This document shows, piece after piece, positions 16,784 to 25,436 of a stretch of DNA of 64,000 nt (within the stretch, counting starts at the first letter, position 1; each line of letters begins with the position of its first letter). The notes beneath the pieces were generated by a model. That model had not been told where the DNA came from. It made no database searches and saw nothing but the letters and a program-made list of their open reading frames with translations. A program made the translations under genes and the position numbers. Source of the DNA: Ensifer adhaerens (GTDB lineage Bacteria; Pseudomonadota; Alphaproteobacteria; Rhizobiales; Rhizobiaceae); contig NZ_LAZS01000005.1 in assembly GCF_002007205.1 (NCBI RefSeq), forward strand, positions 1 through 64,000, written 5' to 3'.

Positions 16784-16812
16784 CGATGCGCCGATCGTCC
16801 TTCGGCGCATCG
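16784..16812. terminator. Bidirectional hairpin between convergent genes
   Basis: CGATGCGCCGA and TCGGCGCATCG form a perfect 11-bp stem around a 7-base loop, between the glycoside hydrolase and the DUF982 gene. CTTTC and GAAAG further out may extend it. No T-run is present. Confidence 0.45.
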
Positions 16813-16850
16813 TGAAAGCTTCAAATTCGCGGAACTCTTGATGTCCCGGA

Positions 16851-17090
16851 TCAGGCCAGCAACAGGCCCGATTCGCGTGCCGCGGCAGCAAAGCAGCGGC
16901 TGGCCCGGTCCGTACTCGTCAATCCGTCCAGCGCATCCAGGCAACGCCTGAGAGCCGCGCGATACTCCCGTCCGCGCCGGCCCGGCCACTGCCTGAGCAG
17001 TTCAACGGCTTCGAAGACCGTTCTGACTACGGTCTGCCGTCTGGCCGATAGCTTGAGGGGGATGGGGGTGGGGAAAAGCTTCTCGCTCAT
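16851..17090 (-). CDS. DUF982 family protein
   Basis: A 79-residue protein of the rhizobial DUF982 family, which is present in many copies per genome. The core is LLRQWPGRRGREYRAALRRCLDALDG at residues 32-57 followed by ASRCFAAAARESGLLL, matching the family's WP-x-RG and final helix. No function is known. It converges with the glycoside hydrolase gene. Confidence 0.75.
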   Translation of the reverse strand: MSEKLFPTPIPLKLSARRQTVVRTVFEAVELLRQWPGRRGREYRAALRRCLDALDGLTSTDRASRCFAAAARESGLLLA

Positions 17091-17379
17091 TGCATTCCTC
17101 TTTGGCAGTCTTTTCGGGCAGTCTTTTCGAGCGAAGGGCGAACGCCGGAGGGCGGCAATGGTTCCGCTCGGGCGGTGGATTTTTTACCGCAGCGGGCGAA
17201 GCGGCTCCTGCACGGGCCCTGCGATGACATGCCTAGGGTTGCGCATACGTCGCTGAGCGTCTAAAGATTGCGTTAAGAGGTTGCAACCTAAGATGGCGCA
17301 TTGAGCCCGGAACATGACGTCCAGGCTGTTTGCCGGCCTTAAGCGGATCGTACGCCCGAGGTCAGGCCAAGAGGCTGAA

Positions 17380-18300
17380 ATGACGTCTATTTCTTCCTTT
17401 GGAAGTTCCGTGGCTTTGACCATCCTGCGCGGATCGAACCACAACACGTCTGCCAATCCGATGTCTGCCGCGCATGAGATCCTCGACAGCCTGATCAAGC
17501 GCGGCGTCGATCCGATTCGGATGAAAGAAGGCGAAGTCGTGCGGGCCGCCAATGGCAATGGCCAGGTGATCGTCGGCGGCGCCTTCAGCGACATTGACGG
17601 AACCAGCGGTGATGACCTGATCCAGGGCGGTCTGCAGAGCTCGGTAAACGGCGGCGCCGGCAACGACAATGTCTTCACCCTTGGTCTGGGCTCAGTCGAT
17701 GGCGGCGCCGGCGATGACGAAATCTACGTGCTCGATCGGTCGCAGGCGTTTGGCGGCGATGGCAATGACAAAATCACGGGGCATGGTTCGATCGTCGATG
17801 GCGGTGCCGGCGACGACTGGATCCAGATCATGAGTGGCCGCTATGTGGCAGGGGTCGTCGATGGCGGTGCCGGAAATGACCGGATCAGCGCCATAGGCTC
17901 GGGCAACGTTGTGCAAGGCGGCTCGGGCGAGGACACAATTTCGCTGATCGGATGGACCCCCCAGGAGGGCTCGCCGACGCCGACCAATACGGTGAAATTT
18001 GCGATCGGCGACGGCAAGGACAGCATCAGGGCACTGGCGACCGATGTCACCATCGAGCTTGGCGAGGGAATAACCGCCGAAAACACGGAGGTTACCTTCA
18101 CCGACAACAAGGCGATCATCCGCTTCAAGAACTCGCAAACCGACGAGATCACGGTGCAACTTTCAGAGGGCAATTCACTGGTGCTCGCCTTTGCCGATGG
18201 TCGCAGAAGCGAAACATTGCAGGTGAAGCCCGCCGAGATTATCGAGATTCGTCCGACGGGCGGCCCGGCGGCGGTCGTCGCCGCCTACCAGGAGCACTGA
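17380..18300 (+). CDS. RTX-like calcium-binding repeat protein
   Basis: A protein of about 306 residues with at least six nonapeptide repeats of the RTX type between roughly residues 70 and 185: GGAGNDNVF, GGAGDDEIY, GGDGNDKIT, GGAGDDWIQ, GGAGNDRIS and GGSGEDTIS. These form a calcium-binding parallel beta-roll. There is no signal peptide, as expected for a type I secretion substrate, and no enzymatic domain is visible before or after the roll. The C-terminal part (TVQLSEGNSLVLAFADGRR) resembles the haemolysin-type repeat-associated domain. No type I secretion genes are nearby. The ATG at 17380 follows AAGAGGCTGAA; one at 17314 is an alternative. Confidence 0.75.
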   Translation: MTSISSFGSSVALTILRGSNHNTSANPMSAAHEILDSLIKRGVDPIRMKEGEVVRAANGNGQVIVGGAFSDIDGTSGDDLIQGGLQSSVNGGAGNDNVFTLGLGSVDGGAGDDEIYVLDRSQAFGGDGNDKITGHGSIVDGGAGDDWIQIMSGRYVAGVVDGGAGNDRISAIGSGNVVQGGSGEDTISLIGWTPQEGSPTPTNTVKFAIGDGKDSIRALATDVTIELGEGITAENTEVTFTDNKAIIRFKNSQTDEITVQLSEGNSLVLAFADGRRSETLQVKPAEIIEIRPTGGPAAVVAAYQEH

Positions 18301-18312
18301 GGCGCAGGCGGC

Positions 18313-19035
18313 TTAAAGTTCCAGTGCCGCCTTGAGGTCGGTCGACTTGTGGGTGCGCAGGTCGAGGTCGGCTTCGATGTGGTCGATATGGTGCACCATC
18401 AATCGCGCGGCCGTATCGACGTCGCCGCGCTCGATCGCGTTGACGATCTCGTCGTGTTCGCTGTGGCCGCAACTCGAAACGGTCGATTGTCCGTAAAGCG
18501 CGATCACCAGCGACGAGCGAGCGACGAGTTCGTCCATGAAACGGCGCAGGATCGTATTGCCGGAGAGATCGGCAAGCGCCAGGTGGAAATCGCCCGACGC
18601 CTTGATCTCGGCGCGGCGGGCGGGTTGCCCGCGCTGTTCGGTCAGTTGCCGCTCGGCGGCCAGCATGCGGCGGAGCTCGGCAAGCTCGGCCGTGCCGATC
18701 CTGGTCGCTGCAGCCCGCACGACGCCGGGCTCGATCAGCCGCCGGGTGGCAAAAATCTGGCGTGCCTCGTCGATCGAGGGGTGGGCGACGAAGGCGCCGC
18801 GGTTCTTCTCGACATTGACGAGGCCCTCGTAGGACAGCGCCTGCAGGGCGGCGCGCACCAGCGTGCGGCTGACATTGAAGAGTTCACCGACGTCGCTTTC
18901 CGAAAGCTTGGTGCCGGGCGCAAGTCGCCGCTCGACGATCGCATCGCGCAGCGTATCGCGGATATGCTGGCTGCCCGTGTCGGTGGTCGGGTCGGTGGCC
19001 AAGTCGGCCGGATGGGGCGTGGTGGTCAGGGACAT
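18313..19035 (-). CDS. GntR family regulator, FCD type
   Basis: A 240-residue transcription regulator. The winged helix spans about residues 20-90 (RDAIVERRLAPGTKLSESDVGELFNVSRTLVR is its conserved part, quoted here in shortened sense as residues 30-61), and the all-helical FCD ligand domain follows, with FHLALADLSGN supplying one of the metal-binding histidines and HSEHDEIVNAI and HIDHIEADL near the end supplying others. FCD regulators usually sense organic acids. The start at 19035 was chosen as MSLTTTPHP; 19062 is possible. No obvious target is adjacent; the convergent RTX-like gene ends 12 bp away. Confidence 0.85.
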   Translation of the reverse strand: MSLTTTPHPADLATDPTTDTGSQHIRDTLRDAIVERRLAPGTKLSESDVGELFNVSRTLVRAALQALSYEGLVNVEKNRGAFVAHPSIDEARQIFATRRLIEPGVVRAAATRIGTAELAELRRMLAAERQLTEQRGQPARRAEIKASGDFHLALADLSGNTILRRFMDELVARSSLVIALYGQSTVSSCGHSEHDEIVNAIERGDVDTAARLMVHHIDHIEADLDLRTHKSTDLKAALEL

Positions 19036-19139
19036 GAATCGATCCGCGAAGCAACGCGCCATCTTATCGTCGGACGATGCGAAGGGAAACGACAATCTGA
19101 CGCGCAAAGGTTGCGCGGCATCGTCTGGTAGAGACACGC

Positions 19140-19934
19140 CTACTTGTCGAGTTCCGGATAGACGCGGTCGAGGAAACCCGGCCGAAGTTTCTCGCCGATC
19201 AGGCAATCGGGTGCCGGGAAGGCATCGACGTAGCGCACGGTCGGTGGCGGCGGCAGGCCGCTGACCTCAAGCACCAGTTTCTGGCGGATCGCGATGGAAA
19301 AATCTTCGGGTTCGTGCACCGGCAGCACGAAGGAGCCGGGGCCGCCGATGACGCATTCGGCATAATACTGGTCGAGCGGACCGGTCGAGACCGACGGGCG
19401 GATGAGGATGGCAAGCCCGTTGATGGTGATGCCGCGTGCGATCGCCGTCTCGCGGGCCGGAAGCACCGGCGGGCCGATATTGTTGGGGCCGTCACCGGAG
19501 ACATCGATCACCCGGCGCATGCCCGAAAACGCATTGGAATCGATCAGCGCCGTGCCATAGGTGATGGCGTTGGAAATCGAGGTGCCGCGGCGCGTGCCAA
19601 CCGGTCGCGCCTCGATCAGCTTGGCAAAGGCATCGGCATCGGCGGCATTGTCGATGACCGTCCAGGCGACAACGGAGGACTCGTTCACTGTTCCCGCCCA
19701 TTCGAAATAGCCGATGGCGATCTTGCCCAACTGGCCGCTTTCGACGGCATCAAGGAAGTCGCGATGTCGGAGTGCCTCGACATAGCCGGCCCGCTGGATG
19801 CGGGCCTCGTCGAGATCCATCGAGCCGGACATGTCGACTGCCAGGATCAGTTCGACGTCGACATCTGTCGGCATGGCGGTCGATGGGCTCGGGCCACCAC
19901 TCAATGAAAGGAGTAACGCCAACACGCTCAACAT
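19140..19934 (-). CDS. DUF1194 von Willebrand factor A protein
   Basis: A 264-residue exported protein with a VWA domain. After a short signal peptide (MLSVLALLLSLSGGPSPSTA) the MIDAS metal site starts with ILAVDMSGSMD (Asp34, Ser36, Ser38), and the later VIDVSGDGPNNIG supplies the second part of the site. This layout is typical of DUF1194, a rhizobial periplasmic family of unknown role, presumably protein-binding. It is transcribed away from the glucoamylase-like gene. Confidence 0.8.
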   Translation of the reverse strand: MLSVLALLLSLSGGPSPSTAMPTDVDVELILAVDMSGSMDLDEARIQRAGYVEALRHRDFLDAVESGQLGKIAIGYFEWAGTVNESSVVAWTVIDNAADADAFAKLIEARPVGTRRGTSISNAITYGTALIDSNAFSGMRRVIDVSGDGPNNIGPPVLPARETAIARGITINGLAILIRPSVSTGPLDQYYAECVIGGPGSFVLPVHEPEDFSIAIRQKLVLEVSGLPPPPTVRYVDAFPAPDCLIGEKLRPGFLDRVYPELDK

Positions 19935-20082
19935 CGCTTCAACCAGTCATTGCGCGCGGTCAGATTAGAAGAATGTAACACAAGATTGGCTTTCGGCGAC
20001 CGTTTGGGTGTAGTTGGCCTTCAACAAAGAGTGATTTTACTGACGCCCGCGTGCGACCGGATGCATGTCCAGGAAAGGCAGG

Positions 20083-21420
20083 ATGCTAGAGCCGACGGAA
20101 AATACCGAGCGATTTCAGATCGATAGATTGCAGCGGGCGGCGTTCGGATACTTTCTCGAACATTCGGATCCGGCCACCGGACTGATCGCCGATACCGCAC
20201 TACCGGGTGCGCCGGCGAGCATCGCCGCGACCGGTTTCGGCCTTTCCTGCTATCCCGTCGGCGTCGAGCGCGGCTGGCTCACGCGCAGCGATGCGGCCCG
20301 GCGGGTGCTGGCGGTGTTGCGCTTCCTTGATCGAAGCCCGCAGTCCCGCCACCCGCAGGCGACGGGCTATCGCGGTTTTTACTATCACTTTCTCGATCTG
20401 CAGACCGGCGAGCGCGCCTGGAAAAGCGAGCTTTCGACCGTCGATACGGCGCTGCTGATCGCCGGCTGTCTGACCGCTTCTGCCTACTTCTCCGGCAGAG
20501 ATGCAGACGAATGCGAGATCCGCGCGCTTGCCCATCGGCTCTATGCGCGGGTCGACTGGCACTGGGCGCTCAATCGCGGCGACACGCTGACGATGGGCTG
20601 GCGGCCGCCGGGGCGCTTTTTGAAACATCGCTGGCGGGGCTACAGCGAAGCGCTACTGCTTTACGTGCTGGCGCTCGGCGCACCCGAACATGCGATCGAA
20701 CCGGAGCATTACGCGGCCTTTGCCGAGGGCCATGACTGGATCCCGGTTGAGGGCCAAAACCATCTTCATGCGGCGCCGCTCTTCATCCACCTCTTCCCGC
20801 AGGCCTGGCTCGATCTGCGCGGGCTTTCCGATCGGCCGATGCGGGAGCGGGGGACGGATTATTTCGAGAATACCAGACGCGCCATCGCCTTGCAGCGGGA
20901 TCACGCGTGCAAAAATCCCGGTCGTTTCGCCGGATATGGCGAGCACCTGTGGGGCCTCAGCGCCTGCCATGCGCCGCGCGGCCGGCTGCGGCTTGCGGAT
21001 GGGCGCCAGCAGCGGCTTTTCGGCTATGTGAACCGCGGCGCACCCTACGGCCTTGATGACGGCACGCTCGTGCCCTGGGCGCCGCTTGCCTGCCTGCCGT
21101 TCGAGCCGGAAGCGGCGCAGGCGGCGCTGGCGCATATGGCGGAGCGCTATCCGGGACTTTTGAGCGAAGGGCGTCTTCCCGGCGGCTTCAACCCGAGCCT
21201 TGACGGCGGTGGACCTGAGGGCTGGATCGATGCGCGGGTCGTCGGTCTTGACCAGGGCCTCGTTGTCATGATGATCGAGAACTGGCGAAGCGGCCTTACC
21301 TGGGCGCTGATGCGCAGCATGCCGGCGATCCGCCTCGGCCTTGAACGGGCGGGCTTCGACGGTGGCTGGCTGCAGGAGGGGGAAGGCGCGTGCGGGTATC
21401 CGCCCGCATCCAGCACCTGA
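20083..21420 (+). CDS. Glucoamylase-like (Glycoamylase family) protein
   Basis: A cytoplasmic-looking protein of about 445 residues with the (alpha/alpha)6 fold of the Glycoamylase family, which also occurs as the central domain of cyclic beta-1,2-glucan synthases. Matching parts are AAFGYFLEHSDPATGLIADT near the start, GFGLSCYPVGVERGWL, GYRGFYYHFLDL, ELSTVDTALLIAG, the WRGYSEALLLYVLALG block and ENWRSGLTWALM near the end. No signal peptide is visible. It may act on beta-1,2-glucan or a similar chain, but this is only inferred. The start at 20083 has AAAGGCAGG just ahead; ATG 20065 is an alternative. The next gene begins within 30 bp. Confidence 0.75.
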   Translation: MLEPTENTERFQIDRLQRAAFGYFLEHSDPATGLIADTALPGAPASIAATGFGLSCYPVGVERGWLTRSDAARRVLAVLRFLDRSPQSRHPQATGYRGFYYHFLDLQTGERAWKSELSTVDTALLIAGCLTASAYFSGRDADECEIRALAHRLYARVDWHWALNRGDTLTMGWRPPGRFLKHRWRGYSEALLLYVLALGAPEHAIEPEHYAAFAEGHDWIPVEGQNHLHAAPLFIHLFPQAWLDLRGLSDRPMRERGTDYFENTRRAIALQRDHACKNPGRFAGYGEHLWGLSACHAPRGRLRLADGRQQRLFGYVNRGAPYGLDDGTLVPWAPLACLPFEPEAAQAALAHMAERYPGLLSEGRLPGGFNPSLDGGGPEGWIDARVVGLDQGLVVMMIENWRSGLTWALMRSMPAIRLGLERAGFDGGWLQEGEGACGYPPASST

Positions 21421-21446
21421 GGATGAGAATGGGCGACGGAGACGGC

Positions 21447-22298
21447 ATGCGCTTGAACGACCACCGGCCGACCACGGAGATTGCGGCGGCGTTTCCGCCG
21501 CAGGCGCTGGCCGTCGCCGACCATCTGCGTACCCAGTTTCCCGAGGCTGCCGTCTCGCTCGGGCCGGCGGCCAGTGATTTCAGCCCGCCGGGCGACTTCT
21601 GGGCTGCGGGCAGCGCTGGCCTTGAGGCGGGGCTCGCCTATCAGGATTTTTTCGGCGCCCGCATGACCGACCGGATCCGGGCGGCACATCTGATCGCCTT
21701 CTATAGCCGCCAGTTGAGCGTGGTCCTCGGCGCGTTCCATCTCGGCGCGGGGCTCAGGACTGAGGTCGCCGGCATTCGTTTCGAGGACTGGACACGCCTT
21801 CACCGTGGCGTGGAAGTCGCGGCCAAGCGCTATCATTTTCGTCTGCAGCCGGTGGCGGTGGAGCGCCGGGGCGGCGGCGGCGCCAGCGCCCTCGAACAGG
21901 CTTTCATCGCCCATCTGGCGCCGGTGATTGCGGTCCTGAAGAAGCGGGCCGGACTTTTCTCCGGAGCGCAGTGGCGGCTGGCGGCGGATTCGTTGGCCGG
22001 CGCGTTCCTGGAAATCGGCCGCGCGATCGACGACGAGGCGCGCGGCATGGCCGAGGCGCTGGCGATCGTCAAGCGGCCGGGGTCGCGGCTCTATTCCGAC
22101 GAGCTTTGTTACGAGGAGATCGTTGCAATCGATCCTCAAGGCGGCGAACAACTGTCGCGCCAGTACCGCATACGCTGCGGCTGCTGTCTCTATTTCCGAA
22201 CCGAGGGCGGCAGCTTCTGCGATACTTGCGTGCTGCTGGAGCCGGAAGATCGCCGCGCGCGGCTGGCGGCGCATCTCATGCAAAACGGCGGGACCTGA
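21447..22298 (+). CDS. FhuF-type siderophore-iron reductase
   Basis: A 283-residue cytoplasmic protein whose C-terminus has the FhuF [2Fe-2S] signature: CGCCLYFRTEGGSFCDTC, that is Cys-Cys-X10-Cys-X2-Cys. FhuF proteins reduce ferric siderophores after uptake to release iron. The N-terminal half (HLIAFYSRQLSVVLGAFHLGAG) fits the family's helical substrate domain. GGAGACGGC precedes ATG 21447; a GTG at 21390 would overlap the upstream gene. It follows the glucoamylase-like gene by 26 bp and could be co-transcribed. A second FhuF with a different cysteine spacing lies at 47583-48335. No iron box is visible near this one. Confidence 0.75.
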   Translation: MRLNDHRPTTEIAAAFPPQALAVADHLRTQFPEAAVSLGPAASDFSPPGDFWAAGSAGLEAGLAYQDFFGARMTDRIRAAHLIAFYSRQLSVVLGAFHLGAGLRTEVAGIRFEDWTRLHRGVEVAAKRYHFRLQPVAVERRGGGGASALEQAFIAHLAPVIAVLKKRAGLFSGAQWRLAADSLAGAFLEIGRAIDDEARGMAEALAIVKRPGSRLYSDELCYEEIVAIDPQGGEQLSRQYRIRCGCCLYFRTEGGSFCDTCVLLEPEDRRARLAAHLMQNGGT

Positions 22299-22336
22299 AC
22301 CCCGCCGTCGCTTTGCTGACTATCTGTGATCAGTGA

Positions 22337-23134
22337 TCACTGTGCCTTGACGAAGCGCTCGTTGATGAAGCCGGAGACGACGCCGAGCACGATCCAGAAG
22401 GCAAGCGTGGTGGCGAGTGCGGCAACCGCAAATTCGGCGCCAAGGACGGCCGGAACGTTGCTGGTGATATCGAGCGGCTGCGGCGCGCCATAGACATGGG
22501 GGGCTGCGATCAGCACGAGGCCTGCAACCTTGGAGACGATCTCCTCACGCAGCACGACGAGGTAGAGACCGACGGCCGAAAGCGCCACGGTCACCAGCCA
22601 CCAGGTCTGGCGGTCGCCGAGTTCGGCAGCCGGGAAGCCCGGCAGTTCCGGCGGCAGGCCGATTGCCGGCAGCATATGCACTGCCAGCCAGCCGCAGGCG
22701 CCCCAGAGCGCGCCGTTCCGGAGCGTGATCGGATAGCCGATCACCAGGCTGACGCCGGCCAAGAGCAGGCCGAAGCCGGAGCCGGTGACCAGATTGGCCA
22801 TCAGCGTGCCGGAGAAGCGGCTCATGCCGAACATGATGCCGCCTTCCTCGTGCTCGCCCTCATGGGCATAGGCCGGCGTGATCGGCGACAGGGCGTCGAG
22901 CAGAGCGCCGAGCGGCGAGACGGCTTTGAGCGACGAATGCTGGTCGTGACTTTCCGCGGCCGGCTGTGCAGCACCCGGCTGGGCGGCGGGCTGTTCGGTT
23001 GGTGCCGGAGCCTCGCCTTCGAATTCTTCCGCATGCAGGATCAGCGGCGTAACCCTGAGTTCCTGGGCGCCGGTCATGAAGACACCGGCAATCAATCCAG
23101 CCACGATCGCGGCCAGAAGCGTTCTGACAATCAT
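22337..23134 (-). CDS. cbtA: Cobalt transporter subunit CbtA
   Basis: A 265-residue inner-membrane protein with about five membrane segments. The first (RTLLAAIVAGLIAGVFMTGA) is followed by a long periplasmic loop rich in His, Glu, Ala and Pro (residues about 30-95), then LVTGSGFGLLLAGVSLVIGY and further helices, with HVYGAPQP near residue 215. This is the CbtA family, a cobalt uptake component usually encoded with CbtB behind a cobalamin riboswitch, exactly as here. It lies 196 bp after cbtB. The start at 23134 follows GAGGGATTTCAAG. Confidence 0.9.
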   Translation of the reverse strand: MIVRTLLAAIVAGLIAGVFMTGAQELRVTPLILHAEEFEGEAPAPTEQPAAQPGAAQPAAESHDQHSSLKAVSPLGALLDALSPITPAYAHEGEHEEGGIMFGMSRFSGTLMANLVTGSGFGLLLAGVSLVIGYPITLRNGALWGACGWLAVHMLPAIGLPPELPGFPAAELGDRQTWWLVTVALSAVGLYLVVLREEIVSKVAGLVLIAAPHVYGAPQPLDITSNVPAVLGAEFAVAALATTLAFWIVLGVVSGFINERFVKAQ

Positions 23135-23302
23135 CTTGAAATCCCTCGATAACGACAAAAGCCACGCGCTGCGGCGTGGTCCTTGCGCCTTCCCATTTTC
23201 CCTGTCCTGCGGATGGCACCCATGCGCCGGAAAAACCGGATTGCACGCGCGCCGACATCCGGCTCGGGCCGGATGCGTTCAGGTCCGCAGATATTTCGAT
23301 GC

Positions 23303-23321
23303 GGAACGTGGTTCACGTTCC
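23303..23321 (-). promoter_or_regulatory. Hairpin between cbtB and cbtA
   Basis: GGAACGTG and CACGTTCC pair around a 3-base loop, 9 bp after the cbtB stop. It may stabilise or partly terminate the cbtB transcript before cbtA, setting the ratio of the two subunits. No T-run follows. Confidence 0.35.
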
Positions 23322-23330
23322 GAACATCGG

Positions 23331-23507
23331 TCAGTGGCAGGGGAAGCCGTAGGAGTGGCGGGTGTCGTGCGCCGTGTCGTGCAGCACCGCCGAGTTGGCA
23401 AGGCCGGCGCCGAAGACGAGGAATGCGCCGATGAAGAGCGCGATGACGCCAGCGGTCAGACGATCGCTGAGGGAGAGCGGGGTGCTCGAAATGGTAGACG
23501 TAGCCAT
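23331..23507 (-). CDS. cbtB: Cobalt transporter subunit CbtB
   Basis: A 58-residue single-span membrane protein. Its one helix (LTAGVIALFIGAFLVFGAGL) is followed by the family's short histidine-rich tail, HDTAHDTRHSYGFPCH, which probably binds cobalt. GGAGG precedes the ATG at 23507 and the start lies just downstream of the cobalamin riboswitch. CbtB works with CbtA to bring in cobalt for vitamin B12 synthesis. Confidence 0.93.
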   Translation of the reverse strand: MATSTISSTPLSLSDRLTAGVIALFIGAFLVFGAGLANSAVLHDTAHDTRHSYGFPCH

Positions 23508-23561
23508 GACAACCTCCGTGATGGCATCGGGAAATTCCCGGTTGGGCCCTATGCCCGCATC

Positions 23562-23765
23562 GAGTGGCAGGTTTCCTGGCTCACGGCGTTGGGCTCGATG
23601 CCCTCGATCTGCCTCGCCTTCCCAGTTCGGCCGCCCTCTCGCGGTCTTGCCAGTGGCTTCTTCCGGATCGCTCCGGAACGGCGGATCGACGTCGCTCTAC
23701 AGTCGCGGGGTCGGCCGTGATTTGAATGCCCAGAGTGGGTCCATCCGTCACGTTCCCGTTTACTC
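23562..23765 (-). promoter_or_regulatory. Cobalamin (B12) riboswitch
   Basis: On the minus strand the leader of cbtB contains the conserved parts of the cobalamin aptamer in order: AACGGGAACGTGACGG, CCCCGCGACTGTAGAGCG, the B12-box element AGCCACTGG, GAAGGCGAGGC, and GAGCCAGGAAACCTGCC. After it comes a CGGGAAATTCCCG-type hairpin near the ribosome site. High adenosylcobalamin is expected to switch off cbtBA. Confidence 0.93.
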
Positions 23766-23808
23766 CCGAAACACGTTCGCGTCCCGGGAACCAATCGATC
23801 CCAGATGA

Positions 23809-24501
23809 TTAGGATCGTGTCATGGAGTTGTCAATTGAGCCTGCGCCTCCGCGCGGCCCATCCGCGACAAAATCCTTGATGGTCATGCGTTTATAGGCCT
23901 CGACGATCTGGTCGCCCTCGGCCCGGTCGACCGAGACCGCGAGCCGCATGGTGCAGTCGCCGAGATGCATGATCAGGAAGGCGGCGCTGTCGATCTCCTC
24001 GCGCGGCGTGTCGGGCACAAGTCGAGCCCAGACATCGGCGAGAAGCTTTCCGCCGGCGCGGCTTTGCGCAAGGTCGATCTCGCGCAGCGCCTTGTCGGCC
24101 TGCATCGCCGACCAGATGTCGCGCATGACCGGTTCGGCCAGGAACATGTCGTAGTAGATGTCGAACAGCAGCGAGAAAGCGGCGCGCAGCTCGGCGATCG
24201 ACGTGACCTTGGCCAGTTCAGCCGCGATGCACTCGTTGCAGACCGCATTGTAGCGTTCGGCGAGCGTGCGCACGATCGCCGCCTTGTCGGGGAAGTACTG
24301 ATACAGCGAGCCGATCGAAATCCCAGCCTTTTCAGCAACTTCGCTCATGCGCATGGCGTCGCTGCCCTTCTCCTGGATGAGCGCCGTCGCGCAGGCGAGG
24401 ATCTGCTCGACGCGCTCGCGGCTGCGCTTCTGGCTCGGCGTCCGGCGCAGCGCGGTCTCGTCGTCGGTGGGAAGAGTGGCGGGACTTGCAGATGGAATCA
24501 T
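23809..24501 (-). CDS. TetR family regulator
   Basis: A 230-residue repressor. The helix-turn-helix lies at about residues 45-75 (SEVAEKAGISIGSLYQYFPDKAAI), followed by a ligand domain with no recognisable specificity. It is divergent from the NmrA-like gene; the shared 104-bp region carries a perfect palindrome over the promoter of that gene. It most likely represses the NmrA-like/DUF1772 pair and possibly itself. Confidence 0.88.
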   Translation of the reverse strand: MIPSASPATLPTDDETALRRTPSQKRSRERVEQILACATALIQEKGSDAMRMSEVAEKAGISIGSLYQYFPDKAAIVRTLAERYNAVCNECIAAELAKVTSIAELRAAFSLLFDIYYDMFLAEPVMRDIWSAMQADKALREIDLAQSRAGGKLLADVWARLVPDTPREEIDSAAFLIMHLGDCTMRLAVSVDRAEGDQIVEAYKRMTIKDFVADGPRGGAGSIDNSMTRS

Positions 24502-24522
24502 GAGGGGTGCTCACATTTTAAC

Positions 24523-24551
24523 TTGACTCCTAAAATACGAGGATTTATCAC
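24523..24551 (+). promoter_or_regulatory. Promoter of the NmrA-like operon
   Basis: TTGACT at 24523-24528 and TATCAC at 24546-24551 are separated by 17 bases. The -10 element overlaps the palindromic operator. Confidence 0.55.
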
Positions 24552-24564
24552 ATTTGCAAATGTG
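24549..24564. promoter_or_regulatory. TetR operator palindrome
   Basis: CACATTTGCAAATGTG is a perfect 16-bp inverted repeat covering the -10 region of the NmrA-like operon. A half-site (CTCACATTTT) lies at about 24510-24519 next to the tetR start, which would allow autoregulation. Confidence 0.65.
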
Positions 24565-24605
24565 AGCGATGCTCATGTTTATTGATGGAACCTCAGGAGG
24601 AAACG

Positions 24606-25436
24606 ATGTCTCAGAAAGTCACACTGGTTTTGGGTGGTACCGGCAAGACGGGGCGGCGGGTGGCCGAGCGCCTTCAGGAGCGGGGTGTTGCGGTGCGCAT
24701 CGGCGCCCGCTCGGCATCGCCTTCCTTCGACTGGACGGACGAGACGACCTGGGCGCCGGTGCTCGAAAATGTCGATCGCATCTACGTCTGCTATCAGCCC
24801 GATCTGGCGGTGCCGGGTTCCGTCGAGGTCATCCGCAAGTTCTCGAGCCTTGCCGTTGGCGCCGGCATCAAGCGGCTGGTGCTTCTGTCGGGGCGCGGCG
24901 AGGACGAGGCGGAAGCGGCCGAGCGCGAATTGCAGGCCTCGGGCGCCGACTGGACGATCATTCGGGGCAGCTGGTTCTTCGAGAATTTCGACGAAGGTTT
25001 CCTGGCCGAGGGTGTCACGAGCGGTTCGGTCTTCCTGCCCGTGGACGAGGTCACCGAGCCGTTCGTCAGCTGTGACGACATTGCCGAGGTTGCGGTTGAA
25101 GCTCTCCTCGACGACCGCCATGTCGGCAAGGTCTATTCGCTGACCGGCCCGCGGCTGATGACCTTTGCCGAGGCCGTAGCCGAGATCGCCGCGGCGGCCA
25201 ACCGCCCGATCTCCTACCAGGCCGTCCCGGTTGCCGACTTTGCGGCGCAACTCAAGGCGGACGGTGTGCCGGATGACTATGTCGAACTCATCCGCTATCT
25301 CTTCACCTCGGTGCTCGACGGACGCAACTCAAGTCTGACGTCCGATGTTGAGCGCGTGCTTGGGCGGCCTCCGCGCGACTTTGCGGACTACGCCCGGGGA
25401 ACCGCTGCGTCAGGTGTCTGGAGTATTGCCGCATGA
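24606..25436 (+). CDS. NmrA-like NAD(P)-binding protein
   Basis: A 276-residue atypical short-chain dehydrogenase. The dinucleotide-binding loop is VTLVLGGTGKTGRRVAERL at the N-terminus. ASGADWTIIRGSWFFENF near residue 125 and FVSCDDIAEVAVEALLDD are typical of NmrA/NAD(P)H:quinone oxidoreductase-like members; the classical Tyr-x3-Lys catalytic pair is not present. It may sense redox state or reduce a quinone. AGGAGGAAACG precedes the start at 24606. The stop overlaps the start of the DUF1772 gene (ATGA), so the two are translated together. Confidence 0.8.
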   Translation: MSQKVTLVLGGTGKTGRRVAERLQERGVAVRIGARSASPSFDWTDETTWAPVLENVDRIYVCYQPDLAVPGSVEVIRKFSSLAVGAGIKRLVLLSGRGEDEAEAAERELQASGADWTIIRGSWFFENFDEGFLAEGVTSGSVFLPVDEVTEPFVSCDDIAEVAVEALLDDRHVGKVYSLTGPRLMTFAEAVAEIAAAANRPISYQAVPVADFAAQLKADGVPDDYVELIRYLFTSVLDGRNSSLTSDVERVLGRPPRDFADYARGTAASGVWSIAA

